NCBI GenBank assembly: GCA_949152475.1
Contig: OX424563.1
Coordinates: 26,013,001 to 26,077,000, forward strand
Direction of reading: 5' to 3'
DNA length: 64,000 nucleotides
From: Terebella lapidaria
Taxonomy: Eukaryota > Annelida > Polychaeta > Terebellida > Terebellidae
In this document: positions 51,001 through 60,000 of the stretch, in pieces
How the letters are laid out: every line of letters begins with the position of its first letter
Numbering within the stretch: the first letter of the stretch is position 1
The notes under the pieces: generated by a model
What the model was told of the DNA's origin: nothing
Database searches by the model: none
What the model saw: only the letters and a program-made list of their open reading frames with translations
Made by a program: the position numbers and the translations under genes

Positions 51001-54000
51001 TAATAGACAAAGCACGTCTATCGGGGTTACCTGCTGAGTATCGCAGGTCCGAAAGACGAAGTGCCATGCATGATAAAATTTGTACCTGGATGCGAATGAA
51101 ATCTATTCGCCATTTGAGAACTCAAAACATGGTGAGAAATGAGGAGAATTACAGCTAAACCTGCCAAAATGGCTATGATAATCATTTATAAGTTGTTATT
51201 TGCACTAAAATCGCTGACTTATTATGTTTTACAAACATCTTGAATCGTTTGAACCAAAGATGCAAAATCTGGCAACTTTCTCGCTTCGAATCAATGGAGG
51301 TTTTATACGATGTTGAATCAAATCGAAACTGGCTTAGTGTTGCGTGCATGTTGTTTAGCATCACACACCACGTTTTCCGTTTCGATTTGATGCTACATCG
51401 CAGTTCTATGTGACGGAGTTTGTCGAGGCAATGGTGAAACCGCCATTGAAACGAAGCGACAAACTTTCTCGGTTTAGTTCAAACGATTGAAAATGTTTGT
51501 AGAACACATTGGATCAACGATTTTAACACAGATAACAACTTTGAAATGATTATGCTTGCCATTTTGGTAGGTTTAGCTGTAATTTCCGCTAGTTTTCACC
51601 AAGTTTTGAGCCGTCAAACGGCGAATAGATTTCGTTCCCATCGAGGAACACAAGTCGACAAGACCATGCATGATGGAACTTCCGTCTTTCGGACCTGCAG
51701 TCCTCGACAGGTATTCCCGAAAGATGTCTTTGTCTTGGGAATATATTATTAATCCCATAGATTTTATTTTTGGCGGAGATTTTTGCACTTGCCGGTGGAT
51801 TTGTCAAGGAGAATATGAAAAAAAAACTGTCGCCTAGCTGAATTTTTGTCACATTGACAGTGCGGGCGTGGCAAAATTTTCCTCATTCGAATTGGCTCTC
51901 TGCCAGGGTGTGTCATGTCTATCGTCAGGTATATTTCATCGATATTGATTACTGGGAACAATAAATATATAGTACCTGGTAATATAACTTCCGGATAGCT
52001 AGATATACGCCATAAATAGGAAGTTTTAACTTGTTTAAAACCAGTATTTATTACATACCTACCTCTATAATAAACTCTTTGGGTAATCTTACCTTGGCAT
52101 TCAAAGAAGAGGAGAGAGAAATGAATGTCACAAGAATTTTCTCAAAATTCCTGACATCCATCTCGAACTCGAAATTGAAGGAAATTACTCTCACACATCT
52201 CAGATTCCCCGCGGTGTAGATGTGACGTCACACCGGTCATATGATTGACCTTAACCGCCATTAATTTGCCCACCTGGTTAAGGCAGGGGAGGCGGGAGGG
52301 AGAATAATCGTGTTTATTATAGAGGTAGGTATGTAATAAATACTGGTTTTAAACAAGTTAAAACTTCCTATTTATTGCCATACCACTACCTCTATAATAA
52401 ACTCTTTGGGTTATATCAGAATAACCAAAGGAGGTGGGTTTAACCCTCTCCCGGGAATTTCATCACCGATGTGTGAGAGTAGGAAATATCCATTGAAAGT
52501 AGTAAATATTGTGTTTTACTTTTAAATTATAATTTTAAGTCGAAAATACATATTTACAGGATATTTACAACTATACCATAATACACGCCTGAATTACCTT
52601 CAGATGCATGGAGACGAGCAGGGGCTCTGCAGAGGTGACTTTCCTCTTGCAGAAGAACAAAAATTTCCCTCGCCAAAGAAGAGGAGCAACTCCCCTGGGA
52701 GTCGACCTCAGGTGCATCTGTACAGAGGCGTGCTGATCTATTTACAGGTATCTACAGCTGGACTACACGCTCCGCCGCCACCAGTCGTCCAAGCTGGAGG
52801 CCGGAGTCATCCTCCCAAGCTAACTCCCTGAGATAGAAAGAAGTGAATGTGTTATGAGATTTCCAGGTACAGGCAGACATGACATCATTCAGAGACACTT
52901 TATTTGTAAAGGCAAGTGAAGCCGCGAGAGCCCTCACATCATGCGCTTTGACTCTGAAACCTGTGGATTTTTTCGCCTGTGACTTTTCATAGCAAAATCT
53001 AACACACTTCTTGATCCAAGATGAGATCGTAGCAGGACGGATATCATTTGGAAAATCCTTAAGATAGGACACGAAAAGCAAACGCTTGCCGAGATGCAGC
53101 TCACGCGTACGATTAACGTAGATGCGGAGGGCTCGCACGGGACAAAGCTTCGCGTCTTCCTCCAGGCCCGGCCCCAGAGAAGGAGTCAGGGCGGGAATGG
53201 AAAAGCTCAATAATGGCGTACCTGCTAATTGAGTTTTGGCCAGAAAGGAGGGAATGACTCCGAGGAGAACCGAGGAGCCATCCGACTTCCACTTAACTTT
53301 GGAAAAGGACAGAGCGTGAAGCTCACTCCGTCGCTTCCCGGAAGCCAGAGCCAAAAGGAAGACCGTCTTAAACGTCAGCAACTTTAGTGAGGCCCGCTCA
53401 AGGGGTTCGAACGGATCTTTTCTTAAGACGTTGAGAACAAGCGATAGATCCCACTCAGGAACCGGGTTCCTAGCTTTCGGTCTTTCGATCTCGAAACTAT
53501 TAATCAACGCAGTCAAACCTTGATCATGACCAAAATCGATCCCAAGTTTGGGTTTTAGAGTCTTCGCGATAGCCGTACGGTAACCCGCGATCGTGGATGG
53601 AGCTCGCCCTTCATTGAACTTTTCGAGAAGAAATTCGGAAATTAGGGGAGCATCGACTCTGAAAGGACTAACCTTCCGGCGACGACACCAAGCACAGAAG
53701 GAAGTCCACTTCGATTGGTAGACTGCCAAAGAAGATTTTCGATTTGATCGGGCGATCCTAGCGGACACCTCCCTTGAAAATCCCTTCTTTCGGAAACATC
53801 GCTCGACAATATCCAGGCATGAAGCTTCAGACTTGCGGGAGCCTGATGGAACATGCTGGAACGAGGTTGTTTGAGGAGGTCCCACCGATCCGGAAGCTGA
53901 CGAGGGAAGTCTACTATCAACTCCAGAAGGTCCGGGAACCACGACCTCTGCGGTAGACACGGAGCAATCAGCAGGAGGCGACACTGGTGAGTCCGAAACT

Positions 54001-57000
54001 TGGCGATCACCTTGTCCAACAACACCGCTGGGGGGTAAGCATACGCGTACATGCCCTCCCAGGACGTCGACATCGCATCCACTGACATGGCCGTGGGATC
54101 GGGAATGGGAGACACAAACGAAGGAAGTTTGTGGTTCCACCGGGTCGCAAACAAATCGACCATCGGCGTGCCCCATAGGCCGCAGAGAGATTGGAATACC
54201 CTGGGGGCAAGACTCCACTCCATGGCCTGGACCTGGCCCCTCCGGGAGAGGCGGTCCGCCCAAACATTCATATGACCAGGGATATGCCTCGCGAAAAGCG
54301 AAATACCCCGGTCGTGACACCAGAGCAGGAGGTCGATAGCGGCCTGGCACAGCGACTGGGACTTCGTACCGCCCTGCTTGTTGATGTAAGCGACAACGGT
54401 GGAGTTGTCGGTGGCCACCAACACAGCCTGATTGAGGAAATGTGTTTCCCAATGCCTGAGAGCCAAGAACACGGCCTCCAGTTCCAACAGGTTTATGTGC
54501 CATTCCTGCTGAGACGAAGACCAGGTGCCCGAGACCTCGCTGTCGTCCCAGTGAGCGCCCCAGCCGTCCATACTGGCATCCGTAAATACGTGCCTGGATG
54601 GAAGCGGCCGGCGGAATGACGACCCTCGGAGCAGATTGACGGGATCCAGCCACCATTGCAGATGGGAAACGACTTCCGGAGAGACCTGCACGAGCTGGGA
54701 TCTGTCTCCCGTGACCTGGGACCATTGAGAGTGTAGATGCCGCTGAATAGGCCGCATGTGCAGGCGGCCCAACGGAACTAACTTTTCCGTGGACGCCAGC
54801 ATCCCGAGAAGGGACTGCCAGCGTCTGGCCGTCTGTGGAATGCGACGAAGGAAGCCTTCTGACAGCACGGATAATTTTGACTGACGATCCAGCGTCGGCA
54901 ACACAGTCTCTGAGGTAGTCTGATAACGATACCCCAAGAAGACGAAGTCTCGACGCGGTGACAAGTCGGACTTTTTTTGGTTGATTTTGAACCCCATCCG
55001 TGAGCATAGATTTACCACAAACTGTGCTTGGACGATCAGCGTTTCGCGACAATGGTGCCGGATTAGCCAATCGTCGAGATATTGGTGGATAAAAATCCCC
55101 CGCTTGTGGGCGAGAATCTGGACTTCCCGAGCCACCATGGTGAAAATCCACGGCGCTGTCGATAATCCGAACGGGAGCGCCCGAAACTGCCATACGCGGC
55201 CGAGATAGAGAAATCTCAGGTATTTGCGAACTGCAGGTTTCATTGGAATATGGAAATAGGCATCTTTGAGATCGATCGTTACCACCCACGAATCGCGAGG
55301 CATGACTGAACGAACTTGCTCCGGCGTTTCCATGGAAAACGTCGGCACTATTAAGAACTTGTTCAACGGAGAAAGATCTATCACTGGTCTCCAACCCCCC
55401 GACGCTTTGGGAACCACAAACAACACGCTGTAGAACCCGGGAGTGTCCCCGGGAGCAGGTTCTATCGCTTGTTTCTCGATCATCGCCGTTATCTCCTCGT
55501 GGAGAACACGGCGGCGTTCTGGATCGTTTGGAAGAGTGAAACCCCTTGGGACGGGCGATAACGGTGGCAATTTCTCGAATTTCAGGCCGAATCCTCGACG
55601 GAGCGTCGAGACGACCCAGGGGCAAGCCCCGAGCCGCTCCCACTCTTTCCAAAACAGAATTAAACGAGCTCCTACGGGCTCGTCTGAGGAAGGAATATCG
55701 ACCGAAACGAGCTGACCATGCAGCTCTTCTCGACACTCGAGCAAAGGATCCGGCCCGGAATCCGAAGCTATACGTACCCGGTTTCTTTTCCCCTGCGGGC
55801 TTGGGAGCCTCTCCGCGTCCTCGGCCTCGGCCACGACCACGGTCTCCTCGGGTGCTGCCGGCAGAGGCCCCGCGAAAGGGCAACCCTGAGGCCCTGCCTC
55901 TCGCTCTACCACGGCCACGAGTCGGCTGTTGCTGAGGCTGAGACTGCTGAACTGCAGACTGGGGCTTCTTAAAGGCCGAAACCATCTGTTGTGTGAGGCG
56001 TTCCAGAGACTTCGACTGGCTCAGGAGGGCATTGGAAGTAGAGGACTTCGCGGCCTTCTCGTCGGCCTCCTTCTTCACCTCCCGCAACTCCGCAGAACGG
56101 TCAGGGAGTAGAAGTGAAGTAGGGGCTCCGGAAGAGGGGATAACGGGGTGGAGAACTCTCATGTCTGTCATGAGCTGGTCCGGAACCTCGAACTTGAGGG
56201 ATGAGAGGAAGGCGTCACGCCGCCACAACTCGGACACCCAGAGTGAGTGGGAGTCCAGGGCCACCTTGTCACCGACACCTTTGCCAATGGAGGTGACCAA
56301 TGAAGCGCAGCTCAATAAGGCTTCTGCCAAATCATCCCGGTCGACGTCAGGGTTGTCCAGGACCTGGTCACGGCACTGAAGAATGGCCCGTCTCGTAGCC
56401 ATCGACAGCCAGTCCATGGCCGAATCCGTGGCCAGCCCCACTCGAAACGTGTGCTGCAGCTCCGCCAAGGCCGCCCATGGGATCTCCACGGCCTTAGGCT
56501 CCTTGAAAAAGGCGTAATGGGGGTGATGCCTCCTCAAAGCTGTAGGCTTGTCGTCCAACTCCGACGACGTATAGTAGTCGTTGACAGACGGGCGAGCAGG
56601 ATACGCGCCAATCGCCGACTTGTTGGACCTGATGGTCTCGTCCATGCGCTCCTGCATGGAGCCGCGAACTCCCTGTGACAGAGGGAACCGTAAGGCGTCC
56701 TTCGACGGCCGGGGGTGCTCTATCTCAGAAGAGATCATCGAACGAGCCACCTTCTTGACTGGGGCCGGAGCATGCTCTTCGGGCCACAAACCCGGGAGGA
56801 CCCTCTTCACAAAATCCAACTTCTCCCCCCAAGAGAGAGGGTCGTCGGACTCGGGCTGGTCCGCCTCCTGGTCCGGGTCCGCCTTACGCTTTCGCGGAAG
56901 CGTGAGGCCTGACGGGCCAGGTAACGGCTGGTCAGCCGACTGAGAGACCTGTAGGGAAGGTTCCTCATCTGAAGACGGCTCTTCCCTAAGCAGAGGGGAA

Positions 57001-60000
57001 GACGGGGGCGGTGGCGGCTGTGGAGGCGTGAACCTCGCCAGAAACTGCTGCCACTGGCCTAACATCTCTTCCCGAAAAGACTGAAGCTCGCCCCTAAGGC
57101 GCTGCTCTGACGTCGTGGAAGAGCTCCCCTGGACAGGAACACCGGACGGCTCCGACGCACGGGAAGACCCTTGGTCCGCCAACTGGGCGAAGGACAACAT
57201 ACCCTGGCTCGAGGCGACGAAACCGGAGGGCAGGGCCGTAAGAGGGGAATCGTCCTTGATATCCTCGGCGATCTGAAACACACAGGGCGAATCAGAAAAA
57301 GGAAACTCTGGAAACCGTGGAGACATGGAAACTCCAGGAACCCATGGGTTTGGACGGCTCATGGCCCTTGGCTCCCGGCCCCTACTGGCCACGGCTCCGG
57401 TAGCCACGGCCTGGGGTCCAGTAACCGACGGGAAATCGGGTGCCGGCGGCCGTATCACTGGCGACACGGGCCCGGACCGAAATCCGCCCTGGCTATGGGG
57501 TTGAAACCCAGCTCCGGGGGCAGGTGCCCGACCCGGAGGGGGAAACAACACTCTCTGTCCAGAGGGATCCCGGGCGCAGGGAACCGTCGTGAGCCCGACG
57601 GAACCGGCAGACCCCGAAACCACACTCGGACACTGAAACCCAGGTCGTTCAGCCAGAGAAGCATGAGAACGAGGGGCCAGTAGAGAGGGAGCCAAAAGTG
57701 AGCCACACAAACCCGTAGGTTGTGGGGAAGTTAGGGTGCCGAGAGCCGAACGCGCGGCTCCCGGGACCCGTACCTGGCTGAAAGAAAATGACAATGATAA
57801 ATCAAAACTTACAGCACAAACAGCATTGGTTAACTGCAAATCTAAACGCCGCTTGCGTTCCTCAGACGCCTTGGGACGCGGCCTGGCGCTATCAGAATCT
57901 GACGGGGAAGGGGGAGTAGGGCAACCAGCAAACCTGCGGGCCTGAATCTCCCGTAAGCCTTGAAGACAGAGTTTCCACTCGTCGATGGACCAATCCGCGC
58001 ATAACTCACAGGTGGCTGAAGGACGGCAATAAACAGTGTCCCTACACTGCCAGCAGGCGTTATGAGCCTCCCACTTAGGAAGGTAGTGTTTGCAAACGAT
58101 GCACTTCATATCTGAAACATATCAAACATCGAAGTACAAACGGGCGATAATGGGGGAAGGAAAGGGGCCTGGGGAGGCTTTACCATTTCCTCCCAAAAAA
58201 ATCGCAAATCACTAACTCTAAGCTAGTCTAACAACGAAAGAACGATCTACTGAAGAAAAAGCTGTGCAAAGAACAGCCTAAAGACGATCGTAGACGTGAA
58301 GAAATTCGACTTTGAATGCCGAAAGCAAGACTTGCTGCACATCCAACAATGGAGGAGCAAATTAATGGCGGTTAAGGTCAATCATATGACCGGTGTGACG
58401 TCACATCTACACCGCGGGGAATCTGAGATGTGTGAGAGTAATTTCCTTCAATTTCGAGTTCGAGATGGATGTCAGGAATTTTGAGAAAATTCTTGTGACA
58501 TTCATTTCTCTCTCCTCTTCTTTGAATGCCAAGGTAAGATTACCCAAAGAGTTTATTATAGAGGTAGTGGTATGGCAATAAATACTAAAAACTTTTGACA
58601 ACTTACCCAAGAATGTTCGCCATCTCTGGGCATGTCTCCCAGGTGCTTTGCTGGTGTGTGTGACTGCGCATGCGCAACACTCCAACGAGGCTGCTATGAT
58701 TCCCGCAAAATGACGTCACGCGGGAGAGGGGGGGGGTTTGATTTAATTGGCGGGAATGTCACCTCAAGACCTCTCAAGACTGTGCCTACACCAAGGACAG
58801 TCACAAACAGTGGCTCCACCTGATTTCGGACAAAAGAGACGATGTCCATTGAAACGGACATGTGAATGGACGGTACCTCACAAGGTTCAATCAGGCGCTG
58901 TGCCAAACGGGCTCAGTACCTCATAGGGGCACTGTGGGTACAATTTCCTTGTGAGGATACTTCATAAGGAATTGGTACCTCGGAAGGATTTTTTCTACTC
59001 ACAAAGTACCTCACAATCCCCTGGCGGGAGGACGGACGGACGGACGGACGGACGGACGGACGACGGACGCAACGCCATGCCAATAGGTTATCGGACCAAA
59101 GGTCCGGTAACCTAAAAATACTTTAGCCGACTAAGTTTATGATTTAGAATATGTAGACGGCTAAAGCAGATTAATTTAGCATCTTCGTGAGACAGACCCT
59201 GTGTGTCTCCTCAATGCCCCGTTGAGTTAACAATCACCCACAACTCATTATAAAATCACCCACTCACACCCATGATAGCATCTTATTTCTATCAATTTAT
59301 TGCACAATGCAAAAGATATCGGAAATGAAAAGATGATCAGAAATGCCCGAGATACTCACTGGATCATACTTGTGGCCTGACTGTTCTAAGCGCTTAGCTC
59401 TGTCCTGTATATGGCACGATATACAAATAGTGGTATAACAAACAAAACACGGGGTCACAGGGTGCATTCTATGGAACTACAAACAAGACATATATTTACT
59501 ACACATTCAATTCCAACATGGTCAGGCATTTTGATGTATTTCATTGTATACCATCAATCAATTAGTTAGCATTTTTGCAGTGGTATGAATTTATGAACAA
59601 TATGAAATGCTCTGTGATTGCAAAACCGATATCCATATAAGCATTAACAGAATATAGGTCATTATTTTAGTTACACAAGTGGGTCACAAATGAAGTGACG
59701 GAGAATATGACCATGTTAGAAACAGCTGTGATATGCAAATTATGCAAGGAATTCCTACAAAAATGTTGCTTAATTGATGTGATAAGCAAAGTAACGAATT
59801 GTTCAGAAGTATAAAAGAAAGTTCACGTAGCAATTCATGTGATTTAAAGTACTACAGCAAAGAATGATGATATATTGTTGCAAGAACATGAAGCATGTCA
59901 AAGCCACATTAAACTCAAGGTTACATGAAAAAACTTGGAAGCTAAATTTTCAATTGATGGTGTATGAAATTTCAAAGAAGCTTCATAAAAAAAACGTTAT

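Larger units (their letters stand above)
52012..58584 (-). mobile_element. Full-length DIRS1-like tyrosine-recombinase retrotransposon
   Basis: The element reads on the minus strand. Its ends are 211-bp inverted repeats (52059-52269 and 58357-58567) that I find identical base for base, with unlike outer tips. Next to the right repeat is an internal complementary region (52312-52411). Its first 64 bases are the exact complement of the right tip (52012-52075) and its last 43 the exact complement of the left tip (58542-58584), overlapping in a 7-base core ATAAATA. This is the DIRS1 layout known from Dictyostelium. Both long ORFs are unbroken, so the insertion is recent and may be active. It lies in the large EXOC6 intron in the same orientation as the gene. 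Confidence 0.95.

Noticed and set aside
53774-57945. Plus-strand ORFs across the DIRS element (up to ~170 codons)
   Set aside because: They are antisense to GC-rich overlapping coding frames, with no recognisable domain.
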